This document shows positions 7,924 to 16,139 of a stretch of DNA of 35,717 nt, one piece after another (the stretch's first letter is position 1; the number at the start of each line of letters is the position of its first letter). The stretch spans positions 1 through 35,717 of the forward strand of contig NZ_QZDT01000037.1 of the NCBI RefSeq assembly GCF_009917485.1, in the 5' to 3' direction. The notes below the pieces were generated by a model, which had not been told where the DNA came from, made no database searches, and worked only from the letters and a program-made list of their open reading frames with translations. Both the position numbers and the translations under genes were made by a program. Origin of the DNA: Parablautia muri. GTDB lineage: Bacteria; Bacillota; Clostridia; Lachnospirales; Lachnospiraceae.

Positions 7924-9453
7924 TTACTCGTCTTTTACCATCTCTTTCTCCCTTACATAGGTCCGGTACTTTTTAGGCGTCATCCCTGTTTCCTGCTTAA
8001 AGAAACGGATAAACTGCGAAGTGTCGTTGTAACCTGTCATAGAGGCAACCTCCGTAACTGAGAAATTCTCCCTCTCTAGCAGCTCCTTTGCATGCTCCAT
8101 CCTAATCTGACGCAAAAAAACCGAAAAGCTGATTCCCTTCTTTTCTGCGAACAAGTGACTTAAATAGTCTTGATTCATAAACAAAACCTTCTCCGCCAGC
8201 TCCTTTAAAGAGATATCTTGATTATAATGCTCCATGGCGTACTCCGTCAAAGTATCCACTATTTCTTTTCTATTTCCGTTCCCGGTTTTCATCTTCATCC
8301 TACAAATGTTCTTGTTAATATTCAACAGGAAATGCTCCATCTCATCCAAAGAAGAAAATCGCAAAATCCCTGTGTGTGTCCGCTCAAAGGCTTCTCCTTC
8401 CTCTCGGTTTTCCCCAATTGCCTGGTAAAACAAAATCGTCACTTTAGAATACAGCATCTCCAGACATTCCGCCTTCACCATTCCCTGTTCCTTAATCTCC
8501 TCAAAGATTTCACAAATAATGGATTCCGTTCCCTTTTCATTTCCGTTTCGCAACGCCTCCAAAAGCGCAGTTTCCTTTGCCTTGGAAATATGATACACCG
8601 CCGGGGGCTCCTTTTTTATTTTTTCTGCAAAATAAATCCCCTCGCCATATATTTTATATTTCAGCGCTTCCCGTGCTTCCCTAAATGCATTTCTTATCTT
8701 TCCGGCCTCCGTATAGGCCTCGCTCACTCCCATACTTGCCGGATACCCTTTTTCATCAAGCAGCCTGCAAAGCTTTCTCCAAAAGAAGCTATTTCCCTGA
8801 TTTGGCACCGTCACCAGCGCCCAGATATCAAAATCCATCTCTAAAAAACGAAACTGAGACCAGAAAGCACTTCCGTAAATCCCTTCTATCTTCGCCAGAA
8901 AATCCTGCCGTTCCGGCTTTTTGTCATGAAACCGCACCGCTGTAATCTGATACGCATGATATACCTTTCGGAACATACTTTCTTCCACAAAGCTGGAATA
9001 GCTTTCTTTTCTGATACTGTTGGCAATAAATTGTGTGACAATGTCCTGACCGGTAATCAGCGCCTCCTTTTTTTCATTCCGGTTCTTCTGCACAAACTTA
9101 TCAAGACACTGTCCAAGAGCCTCATTCTCAACGGGTTTTAGCAGATAATCCACCGCCCCATAAGTCAGAGCCAACCGGGCATACTCAAAATCTGAGTAGG
9201 CACTGACAATCACTACCTGTGCCCGGGCATCTTCTTCCCGTATTCTCTCCAATAATTCCAGTCCATCCATTTTCGGCATACGGATATCCGTTATCACCAG
9301 CTCCGGCTGATGTTCTTTAAAAAGCGCTTCCCCTTCCTTTCCGTTAGAAGCCTGCCAAATCCGGAATTGTCCTTCCGTATCATATTCCCTGATCTGCTTC
9401 ATCAGAGATTCTCTCGCATACAATTCATCTTCCACTACCAGTATCTTAAACAT
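7924..9453 (-). CDS. YesN-type response regulator with AraC output domain
   Basis: A 509-residue response regulator. The receiver domain fills the first 120 residues, with the acidic pocket at Glu8-Asp9-Glu10 (VVEDE), phospho-acceptor Asp56 (VITDIRMPKMDG) and the conserved Lys in YLLKPVENE. A long middle region of about 270 residues resembles the YesN linker domain. The C-terminal 100 residues form two AraC helix-turn-helix motifs (ISLKELAEKVLFMNQDYLS and FSVTEVASMTGYNDTSQF). It pairs naturally with the YesM-type kinase at 14175. A perfect AAAGGAGGT precedes the ATG. Being inside the transporter run, it probably regulates that operon and so its own synthesis. Confidence 0.92.
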   Translation of the reverse strand: MFKILVVEDELYARESLMKQIREYDTEGQFRIWQASNGKEGEALFKEHQPELVITDIRMPKMDGLELLERIREEDARAQVVIVSAYSDFEYARLALTYGAVDYLLKPVENEALGQCLDKFVQKNRNEKKEALITGQDIVTQFIANSIRKESYSSFVEESMFRKVYHAYQITAVRFHDKKPERQDFLAKIEGIYGSAFWSQFRFLEMDFDIWALVTVPNQGNSFFWRKLCRLLDEKGYPASMGVSEAYTEAGKIRNAFREAREALKYKIYGEGIYFAEKIKKEPPAVYHISKAKETALLEALRNGNEKGTESIICEIFEEIKEQGMVKAECLEMLYSKVTILFYQAIGENREEGEAFERTHTGILRFSSLDEMEHFLLNINKNICRMKMKTGNGNRKEIVDTLTEYAMEHYNQDISLKELAEKVLFMNQDYLSHLFAEKKGISFSVFLRQIRMEHAKELLERENFSVTEVASMTGYNDTSQFIRFFKQETGMTPKKYRTYVREKEMVKDE

Positions 9454-9503
9454 CCAATACCTCCTTTGGAACTGCGCAGACTATCCCAAACCGTTATGTT
9501 TAT

Positions 9504-10343
9504 TCAACCCTTTACAGAGCCTGCTGTCAATCCCTTAATAATATATTTCTGCCCAAGGCAGTAAATAATAAGCATTGGAAGCATTGCCAGCAGGTAGGCT
9601 GAAAATGCCAGTGTGTAATTAAAGGAATACTCTGTCTTAAAATTATACTGAAACAGCGGAAGTGTCCAGATATTTTGTGTTCTGTTCAGTATCAATAAAG
9701 GCAGCATAAAGTCATTCCATATCCAAAGCGTATCCATAATCAGCAAGGTAGAAATCATAGGCTTCACCAGCGGCAGTACGATTCTTATATAAGTCTGGAA
9801 CACACTGCACCCGTCAATCTGTGCCGACTCCTCAATCTCATAAGGCAGTCCCCTGATATAATTTACAAACAGAAATACTCCCTGGGTAAGACTGAATGCC
9901 GCGTACAGCACAATCAGTCCTTCATGATTTAACAGATTTAATTTCGTCATCATTTTTGTAACCGGCAGCATGATAACCTGAGACGGGATAAATAACCCCA
10001 TCAGAAGATAGAAATATACCGTCTTATAGTATTTCTTCTCAAAGTTTCGTGCAATTGCATAGGAAACAGAGGGCACAAAGATTAAAATAAGTGCGACTGA
10101 TATTACCGTTATCTTCAGGGAGTTACGCAGAAAAATCCAGTAATTGCTGTTTGTAAACAACTCAATAAAATTATCCGGCCTAAGGGTAGAAGGAAGTGCA
10201 AAAAAGTTTTTTCCGGCCTCCTCAAGGCTTTTAAAAGAATTGATTACCACAAGGTAAAGGGGAAACAATATCAGTATTAATCCACAGGCCAAAAGAAGAT
10301 TGCGAAAAAATTTCCAGACAGTTACATCACTTTTCACTTTCAT
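9504..10343 (-). CDS. Carbohydrate-type ABC importer permease (MalG-like)
   Basis: A 279-residue inner-membrane permease of the MalG/carbohydrate uptake-1 family. Six hydrophobic segments are visible, and the cytoplasmic EAA loop reads YEIEESAQIDGCSVFQTYIR, where the ATPase docks. It overlaps the upstream permease by four bases (ATGA), so the two are translationally coupled. No ATPase gene occurs in the operon; the pair presumably uses a shared MsmK/UgpC-type ATPase encoded elsewhere, as is common in Firmicutes. Confidence 0.92.
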   Translation of the reverse strand: MKVKSDVTVWKFFRNLLLACGLILILFPLYLVVINSFKSLEEAGKNFFALPSTLRPDNFIELFTNSNYWIFLRNSLKITVISVALILIFVPSVSYAIARNFEKKYYKTVYFYLLMGLFIPSQVIMLPVTKMMTKLNLLNHEGLIVLYAAFSLTQGVFLFVNYIRGLPYEIEESAQIDGCSVFQTYIRIVLPLVKPMISTLLIMDTLWIWNDFMLPLLILNRTQNIWTLPLFQYNFKTEYSFNYTLAFSAYLLAMLPMLIIYCLGQKYIIKGLTAGSVKG

Positions 10344-11230
10344 TCGTTGGCACCTCCCTTACTGGTCAGCTTCAACTGGGTCAGCGAGAAAATCGCCACC
10401 AGTACAAACAAAATACAAGCCTCTGCGTTGGCCACTGAAAACCGCAGGTTCTTAAATGCATCGTTATAAATTAAAATACCAATTACCTCAGTAGCGCGGA
10501 CAGGTCCGCCTCCGGTAAGCGCGTAAGGATAATCAAAGGAGGTAAAGCCCTGCTTGATGGTCAGCACCAGATTCACCGTCACCGTAGGCAGCAGGTAAGG
10601 CATTGTAATATAGCGGAATCTCTGAAAAGCGGTAGCCCCATCGATCTTAGCTGACTCATATTGTTCATCCGGTATCTGCTGCAATCCTGCAATAAAGATA
10701 ACCGTAGGCATGGCAACTGCCTGCCAGGTCTGCACAAACACCACTGCCGGAAGGGCCGTCTTTCCGGTCATCATAAGGCTTTGTGACAGCCACTTGATTC
10801 CTAACGCCTGGCCAATCAGGGGAACCATCCTATAGAAAAGCTGATCCCAAATAAGCGCAATGGTCACGCCGCCAATCATGGCCGGAACGAAAAAAACAGA
10901 TTTCACAAAGGTCTTAAAGCGCTTGAGGGAATTAAGAGAAATTGCCAGAAGCAGTGACGTTAAAATTACCCCTACTACAAGCCTGATACTGTAATTCACC
11001 GTGGTTTTCATAGAATTCCAAAAGTTGGGATTTTTTAAAAGCTGTATATAATTTTTAAAACCAACGAAATCATATTCCTGTGCCATACCATCCCAGTTTG
11101 TAAAGCTGTACTTTACCCCATTGATGACAGATACAACATAAAAAAATGTGTAAAGCACAACAGGAATGATGGTAAATGCAAAATAAACATATTTGCCGGG
11201 TATACCTTTTGTCTTTTTTGTACGATTCAT
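10340..11230 (-). CDS. Carbohydrate-type ABC importer permease (MalF-like)
   Basis: A 296-residue permease of the MalF/UgpA type and partner of the downstream MalG-like protein. About six membrane segments are visible; the EAA loop is EQYESAKIDGATAFQRFRY. The N-terminal SFTNWDG sequence after the first helix is typical of this family. An upstream in-frame ATG at 11275 exists, but AAAGGATGG sits just ahead of the ATG at 11230, so I use the shorter form. It is separated from the solute-binding protein gene by 128 bases with a GC-rich hairpin. Confidence 0.9.
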   Translation of the reverse strand: MNRTKKTKGIPGKYVYFAFTIIPVVLYTFFYVVSVINGVKYSFTNWDGMAQEYDFVGFKNYIQLLKNPNFWNSMKTTVNYSIRLVVGVILTSLLLAISLNSLKRFKTFVKSVFFVPAMIGGVTIALIWDQLFYRMVPLIGQALGIKWLSQSLMMTGKTALPAVVFVQTWQAVAMPTVIFIAGLQQIPDEQYESAKIDGATAFQRFRYITMPYLLPTVTVNLVLTIKQGFTSFDYPYALTGGGPVRATEVIGILIYNDAFKNLRFSVANAEACILFVLVAIFSLTQLKLTSKGGANE

Positions 11231-11295
11231 AGCACCATCCTTTCCGATGATTTGGAAGCTTCGGATTTTTATCATCCGGCCTTATGGAAGAATGA

Positions 11296-11320
11296 GCGGC
11301 GGAAGTTATGCTCCCGCCGC
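11296..11320 (-). other. GC-rich hairpin between binding-protein and permease genes
   Basis: GCGGCGG (11296-11302) pairs with CCGCCGC (11314-11320) across an 11-base loop. On the minus strand it follows the stop codon of the solute-binding protein and precedes the permease. Hairpins here commonly protect the binding-protein mRNA or partly terminate transcription, so that the binding protein is made in excess; the following T-run is weak, so stabilisation seems likelier than full termination. Confidence 0.55.
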
Positions 11321-11358
11321 CACCTCAAATTCATTCGGTCAAATTTTTCGAAAGGGTA

Positions 11359-12723
11359 TTATTCCGCAGATGTCACTGCAATAGATGCGTCCATATCCTT
11401 TAATACCTTCTCCACATCCTGCTCTGCCCAGAAGCCCTGTACTACATTGTAAAGGTCTGTAACCACATTATTGTTAATTGTTGAAGCCATCCAGTCATGT
11501 ACACGGCCGTCATTTAAGATTTCAATCATAGGAGCAATTCCTTCGTCATCGTTTACTACACCTGTGATACAGGAAGGAGCGCCATCACTGTCACAGAATA
11601 ACTGTGCGTTTTCAGGCTCTGCAAGATAAGCAAGGAATCTGTATGCAGCAGCTTTTTCTTCATCAGAAGCTTTTGCAGAAACACAGATTGCAGCATCGAT
11701 ACCTGCCAGCGTACGTGTGCTCTCTACCGTATCATTGGGCAGAGGGAACACACCCAGTTTTGCATCAGGATTCAGGGATGCAATTGTTCCTCTTGCGTAA
11801 GAGCCTGTGATGCACATTGCATACTGGCCATTTGCAAAGTTTTCCCAGCACTGTGTATCGGAAAGTGCAAGAGCATCCTCATTTGAATAGGACAATAAAG
11901 TTTTCATTTTTTCAAATTCTTCTGTAAACTCTGCATCGCCTTCAATCTGGCCTTCTCCTGCTGCCACCTTTGCAATATTTTCAATTCCATTCGGAGACCA
12001 TGCCACTGTCTGGCACTGGAAAGTATGACCAACACGGCCAGGATCCTTGCCCATCAGGCCCATAGGTGTAATACCTGCTGCCTTTAAAGTCTCACATACC
12101 TGTACAAATTCATCCCATGTCGTAGGGATTTCCACACTATTTTCTTCAAAAATTGTCTGGTTATAGTAAACGCCCATATAGTTACGGCTGTAAGGAAGCG
12201 CATAGTAGCCGCCATCCTCCTGCTTTGTCATCTCAAGAGCCGCCTCATTGACATTCTTTAAAAATTCCTGATCTGACAAATCCTGCACATAACCGTTTGC
12301 AACCTTCTGTCTGAACTGAACCTGTGTGGGATAATCAGAAAAGATTACAGGGATATCGCCGGAAGAAATTCTGGATGTAAGTACAGTACCGGCATCCGGA
12401 ACTGTGTTCATCTCAATCTGAACATCTGTATTTTCCGCGTTAAACTTATCAATAATTGCCTGATAGCCCTTCTGAGGACCTTCCTCACTCTTTTGCTGGA
12501 AAAACTCAAGCGTCATCACATCACCGGAAGCCTGCGCGCCACCATCTGAGCTTTGTGCTTCCTCTCCTGATGCGTCCTCACTTTCCTCCTGCACCGGCGC
12601 TTCCTGCTGAGAATCTGAGCCGGAAGTTTCTGACGCTCCATTACCGCCGCTTGAAGATCCGCAGCCTGATAGAGCCGTCATTGTTAATGCCACACACAAT
12701 GCCATTGCTAATTTCTTTTTCAT
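11359..12723 (-). CDS. Extracellular solute-binding lipoprotein of ABC importer
   Basis: A 454-residue family 1 (MalE-like) substrate-binding protein. The N-terminus is a lipoprotein signal peptide with lipobox LSGC (Cys21), followed by a low-complexity Ser/Glu/Gly/Gln linker to about residue 70. The mature domain has the usual beginnings (VMTLEFFQQKSEEG) and the mid-protein NGQYAMCITGSYARG seen in this family. It would be tethered outside the membrane and feed the two permeases. Whether the ligand is a sugar is not shown: the neighbours include a dipeptidase and a cysteine desulfidase. Its ribosome site (GAGGG) lies right after a pseudoknot element at 12737-12792. Confidence 0.92.
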   Translation of the reverse strand: MKKKLAMALCVALTMTALSGCGSSSGGNGASETSGSDSQQEAPVQEESEDASGEEAQSSDGGAQASGDVMTLEFFQQKSEEGPQKGYQAIIDKFNAENTDVQIEMNTVPDAGTVLTSRISSGDIPVIFSDYPTQVQFRQKVANGYVQDLSDQEFLKNVNEAALEMTKQEDGGYYALPYSRNYMGVYYNQTIFEENSVEIPTTWDEFVQVCETLKAAGITPMGLMGKDPGRVGHTFQCQTVAWSPNGIENIAKVAAGEGQIEGDAEFTEEFEKMKTLLSYSNEDALALSDTQCWENFANGQYAMCITGSYARGTIASLNPDAKLGVFPLPNDTVESTRTLAGIDAAICVSAKASDEEKAAAYRFLAYLAEPENAQLFCDSDGAPSCITGVVNDDEGIAPMIEILNDGRVHDWMASTINNNVVTDLYNVVQGFWAEQDVEKVLKDMDASIAVTSAE

Positions 12724-12736
12724 ATATTCCCTCTTT

Positions 12737-12792
12737 TCTGCGCTGCTTTTTGCTTATAACAGAGTTTGTGGATGCAGCGCAGACACAAACTC
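12737..12792 (-). promoter_or_regulatory. H-type RNA pseudoknot ahead of solute-binding protein (copy 2)
   Basis: On the minus-strand RNA, GAGTTTGTG (12792-12784) pairs with CACAAACTC (12770-12762), a 9 bp helix. The loop sequence TCTGCGCTGC (12783-12774) pairs with GCAGCGCAGA (12746-12737), a 10 bp helix crossing the first. The crossing loop is A-rich (AAGCAAAAA). The last helix strand ends about 13 bases before the ATG, with GAGGG between, so folding could hide the ribosome site. Compared with copy 1, both helices carry compensatory pair changes. Confidence 0.75.
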
Positions 12793-12827
12793 CTTAGATT
12801 GAAAGATTTATCTTCCAATCTTTCCTC

Positions 12828-13775
12828 CTATTTTTGATAGTTGTGCGCTGCCTCTACGGCAGCTTTTATATAATCAAGTCTGATATTCTGCCCTTGTATG
12901 GTGCAGTCAGCCCCAATCATAATCCCTTTTGTTCCAAAGCCATCCAGAATGGTTTTTACTTCTTCCTCAATCGCTTCTACCGGGCCATTTAACACATTTC
13001 CCTTATTATTCATTCCGCCCAGAATTGCTTTTCCGAATGTTTCTCTGCCCTTCTCAAGCCCGTATCCATTGTCCTTCACAGACCAGTTTACCAGGTCCGC
13101 CGGATAATCCTTAAACCAGTCCACATGTGTGCAAAAATCGTACTCCGGTTCACCGCATATATGTAAAATATTATATTTACCCGGCGTTTTATCCGCCACA
13201 TCCAAAATCTGTAAATCAGAAGGCCTTACCAGCTTTGCCCATTCCTCCTGCTCAAATCTTCCGATTTCGCCAAATTGTGCGGAATAGTAAATCCCATCGG
13301 CTCCTGCCTCCAGATAGCCCTTCGCCCATTTTTCCAAACCATCTGCCAGAATCTTCACCCCGGCTGTCACTGCCTCCGGAGCCTCCTTGCTGTACTTCAT
13401 CAAAGTTTCATCTCCAAAAGCCATACAAGCCGCCTTAAACGGCCCAAACATTGTCTGAAAAATCAGAACATCTCCTCCCGCTTCCTTGCGGATTCCCTTT
13501 ATCACTGACACCATCTTGTCAAATTCTTCTGAATCTGTTCCTTTGATGCTAATCTTATACCAATCCTCCGCACAGGTAATCTCTCCACTAATCGGATACG
13601 CATAATCCTGCATCACCTTGATAATATCCATACCTGTCTCACGATATAATTTGATATGAGCGTCAATCATTTCCTGTACGGAATAATCCGGTTTGTAATG
13701 AAACCAAAAACCTGCCGGAACACAGTCTGCCGCCTCGCCTTTCATCACCGCTAATACACGTTCTGCCCTGTTCAT
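12828..13775 (-). CDS. UroD-superfamily protein, probable corrinoid/thiol methyltransferase type
   Basis: A 315-residue TIM-barrel protein of the uroporphyrinogen decarboxylase family. It lacks the N-terminal arginine-rich substrate motif of true HemE, but has the zinc-ligand pattern of methyltransferases such as MtaA/CmuA: His205-x-Cys207 in ILHICGEP and Cys291 in IGADCTI. I therefore infer methyl transfer between a corrinoid or thiol and a small molecule, not haem synthesis. No corrinoid protein gene is next to it. An in-frame GTG nine bases upstream abuts the AAGGAGG ribosome site, so the ATG at 13775, nine bases past it, is the real start. It is the first gene of the minus-strand run. Confidence 0.8.
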   Translation of the reverse strand: MNRAERVLAVMKGEAADCVPAGFWFHYKPDYSVQEMIDAHIKLYRETGMDIIKVMQDYAYPISGEITCAEDWYKISIKGTDSEEFDKMVSVIKGIRKEAGGDVLIFQTMFGPFKAACMAFGDETLMKYSKEAPEAVTAGVKILADGLEKWAKGYLEAGADGIYYSAQFGEIGRFEQEEWAKLVRPSDLQILDVADKTPGKYNILHICGEPEYDFCTHVDWFKDYPADLVNWSVKDNGYGLEKGRETFGKAILGGMNNKGNVLNGPVEAIEEEVKTILDGFGTKGIMIGADCTIQGQNIRLDYIKAAVEAAHNYQK

Positions 13776-14174
13776 TTCTATCACCCTCCTTCTATGATTT
13801 ATCCATAGTCAATGTCCTAAGCAGCAGCCCTGCAGACAGGGTACCTTTTACCTTGCTCAGACATTGCACGGATTTAATTCTTTGTATTATTATAATTAAA
13901 TATGTATTTAAAAAATAGAAATTTACTTTGACAATAAATAGGTCTTTTCTTAGATTTTTCTGTTTTTCTTTTCTCCCTATTCCCTCTATGCTATAATCGC
14001 AAAATAAGAAACTCTCTGTCTGTCCCGCCTTGCATGCAGGCCTCTTTGGCGCTGGCAGAAGTATAGCATTTCTTTTCTTATTTTGTATAATACGGGAAAA
14101 GTTTTACTGGTTATAGGATATGCCTGCAAAAGATCAATAAAAATAGTAATTGCCCGCAAAAATGGAGGATTTTT
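13776..14174. promoter_or_regulatory. Divergent promoter region of the YesM/YesN-controlled operon
   Basis: AT-rich region between the minus-strand operon and the kinase gene. Plus-strand promoter candidates are TTGACA (13928-13933), 17 bases, TAGATT (13951-13956), and the extended -10 TGCTATAAT ending at 13997. On the minus strand an extended -10 (TGCTATACT) lies near 14061-14069. CAAAATAAGAAA (14000-14011) is repeated inverted at 14074-14085, a perfect 12 bp dyad with half-sites 62 bases apart; one half follows each extended -10. These half-sites are plausible targets of the YesN-type regulator, by position only. Confidence 0.5.
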
Positions 14175-16028
14175 ATGAAAAAGAGACACTATCTGTCCTA
14201 CCGCACACAAATTTTCATCGCTTCTTTATCCCTTGTCATCTGTCCATCCGTTCTACTTGGGCTTTTTGCTGTCAACGATTCTACCAGCAGAGTTATTTCA
14301 GAATACAGCTCCTCCTTAGCCACCATCACCTCTCAGGCAAATCTGACCCTTGACACACTTTTGCAGGATGCCGCCAAGGTCACAAACATGCCTATCCTAA
14401 GTGAGGATATCCGGCGGATTATGAACACCAATTATCAGAATGACTACCTGTCCTATGCCCAGGATTCCACTATCTTTCGGGATTATTTTAATCAGACCAA
14501 TCAATTAAACTCCACTCTGGAATCCTGTATTTTTAAAAACCGCTACGATTATACCTTTGAGTACAACACTTTAACCGCGCTTCATGCCAAAACTATGAAT
14601 GATAATATTGAAAAATGGGCGCCCATCGCCAGGCAGTCGCCAAATTATACCTATTTTGCACCACTTCAAAATATTTCCGGCCGGGGTATGGATAAAACCG
14701 TTCTTCCTATGATTAAAATTCTCAGGGATAAAAATGACTATAAAGAGATTGGTGTCTGCTACTGTGAAATCAATTTTAAACCCATTGAAAATATTCTCAT
14801 CTCCGCCCAAAGTACCGAAAATATTCTGCTGATTTACAGCGCGGACAATGAGCTTGCCTTTTCCTCCAACTCCGCCCTGATGCAGGAGCCGGAAAAATAT
14901 GACGACCTGCTTACCGCCCTCGCCGCTTTCAATGCGTCTCTGACGGGAAAGGGCAATATTATTGAGGATGAGCTTGAGGTCGGACATTCCACCTACCGTG
15001 TCAATGGCTGCGTCAACCAAACCACAAACTGGCATCTGGTCCAGTTTGTAGATAATCACATGACCTACCAGATTTACCGTGACAATATTTTAAGCTATGT
15101 CCGTATCTTTCTGCTGTGTCTGGTTCTGGGCATGTGTCTTGCCATTTTACTTTCCACCAATCTGACACGCTCTATTTTCAGGCTGTGCGGACAGATAGAT
15201 TCCTTAAATCCGGAAGATGGCGGACGGATTGACGAGCAGGCCTGCGGCTCCAATCAGGAGCTTCGCAAGTTGGTAGCCAGCTTTAACCACTTAAGCTTTC
15301 GTCTCACCACCAGCATACAGCAGAATTATCAGCTCCAGATAAACGAACAGAAAATGAGGATTCAAATGCTACAATTTCAAATCAATCATCATTTCCTCTA
15401 TAACACCTTAAACATTATTAAGTCCCTGGCTAACATCCACAATGTACCGGAAATTGAGACCATTTCCCTTTGCATGTCGGATTTGCTCCGCTACAATCTG
15501 GAAAAGTTTCCGGTGGCATTGTTAAAGGAAGAATTGCAGCAGGTCAACCGTTACATGACCATCCAAAATATCCGTTTCCCCGGAAAGTTCACCTTTGACT
15601 GCAACATTCCCTCCTCCCTGCTTAAAATGCCCATTCCTGTTTTTCTTCTTCAGCCTCTGGTGGAAAACAGCATTGAGCACGGCTTTGCCTGCCATGAGGA
15701 TAACTGCTATATCAGCATCACCAGTCAGTTAGAGGGCAGCAGGCTCCATCTCCTAATTGCGGATAACGGGGACGGCATAGAGGCTGACCGTCTTTTGGAA
15801 CTAAACCGTGAATGCGCTGATGATTCCTTCCACCAGAATAAGGAGAGCGGCCGCCGCTCTATTGGCATCCGCAATGTATGCCAGCGAATCCGAAGTTATT
15901 TCGGCCCCTCCTACGGCCTTACCATTGAAAGTATGCCTGGGGAAGGCACGATTATAGATATCCTCCTGCCTGCGCCGGCTCCACTTGTTAAGGCAGATGA
16001 CAATGCTGTCTTTTCTGAGCCTTCCTAA
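14175..16028 (+). CDS. YesM-type sensor histidine kinase
   Basis: A 617-residue membrane sensor kinase. Membrane segments lie at about residues 12-34 and 305-327 and enclose a 270-residue extracellular sensor domain. A HAMP linker follows, then the His_kinase domain with FQINHHFLYNTL, where His406 is the phospho-acceptor by analogy with the usual QINPHFLYN (the Pro is His here). The GHKL ATPase domain has the N box ENSIEHGF and the G box DNGDGIEAD. GGAGG precedes the ATG. It is divergent from the operon that encodes the YesN-type regulator, its likely partner. The signal sensed is unknown. Confidence 0.93.
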   Translation: MKKRHYLSYRTQIFIASLSLVICPSVLLGLFAVNDSTSRVISEYSSSLATITSQANLTLDTLLQDAAKVTNMPILSEDIRRIMNTNYQNDYLSYAQDSTIFRDYFNQTNQLNSTLESCIFKNRYDYTFEYNTLTALHAKTMNDNIEKWAPIARQSPNYTYFAPLQNISGRGMDKTVLPMIKILRDKNDYKEIGVCYCEINFKPIENILISAQSTENILLIYSADNELAFSSNSALMQEPEKYDDLLTALAAFNASLTGKGNIIEDELEVGHSTYRVNGCVNQTTNWHLVQFVDNHMTYQIYRDNILSYVRIFLLCLVLGMCLAILLSTNLTRSIFRLCGQIDSLNPEDGGRIDEQACGSNQELRKLVASFNHLSFRLTTSIQQNYQLQINEQKMRIQMLQFQINHHFLYNTLNIIKSLANIHNVPEIETISLCMSDLLRYNLEKFPVALLKEELQQVNRYMTIQNIRFPGKFTFDCNIPSSLLKMPIPVFLLQPLVENSIEHGFACHEDNCYISITSQLEGSRLHLLIADNGDGIEADRLLELNRECADDSFHQNKESGRRSIGIRNVCQRIRSYFGPSYGLTIESMPGEGTIIDILLPAPAPLVKADDNAVFSEPS

Positions 16029-16065
16029 GTCCCCCCGCCGCCTGGCTCATTGCTCGCAACAATAA

Positions 16066-16110
16066 AATATCCCCATCGGACAGGATTTCCTGATATCCGA
16101 CAGGGATATT
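16066..16110. terminator. Strong bidirectional terminator
   Basis: AATATCCC (16066-16073) pairs with GGGATATT (16103-16110); inside are TCGGA with TCCGA and CAGG with CCTG around an ATTT loop. A T-rich tract follows on the plus strand and an A-rich tract precedes, so it can serve both the kinase gene and the convergent glucosidase gene. Confidence 0.9.
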
Positions 16111-16139
16111 TTTATCTTTTCTTTCTTTATTCCTTCTTT

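Noticed and set aside
9454-9503. Possible further pseudoknot copy before the YesN regulator (contains CTGCGCAG)
   Set aside because: The motif is a self-palindrome with no partner strand downstream, and the outer helix would be only 5 bp.
6419-12792. Assigning the repeated pseudoknot to preQ1 or SAM-II riboswitches
   Set aside because: Helices are longer than in preQ1-I, and the conserved core bases of either class are not present; only the topology is shared.
13986-14210. Minus-strand open frame of 74 codons in the divergent promoter region
   Set aside because: It overlaps the kinase start and the promoter/dyad region and has no ribosome site or recognisable sequence.
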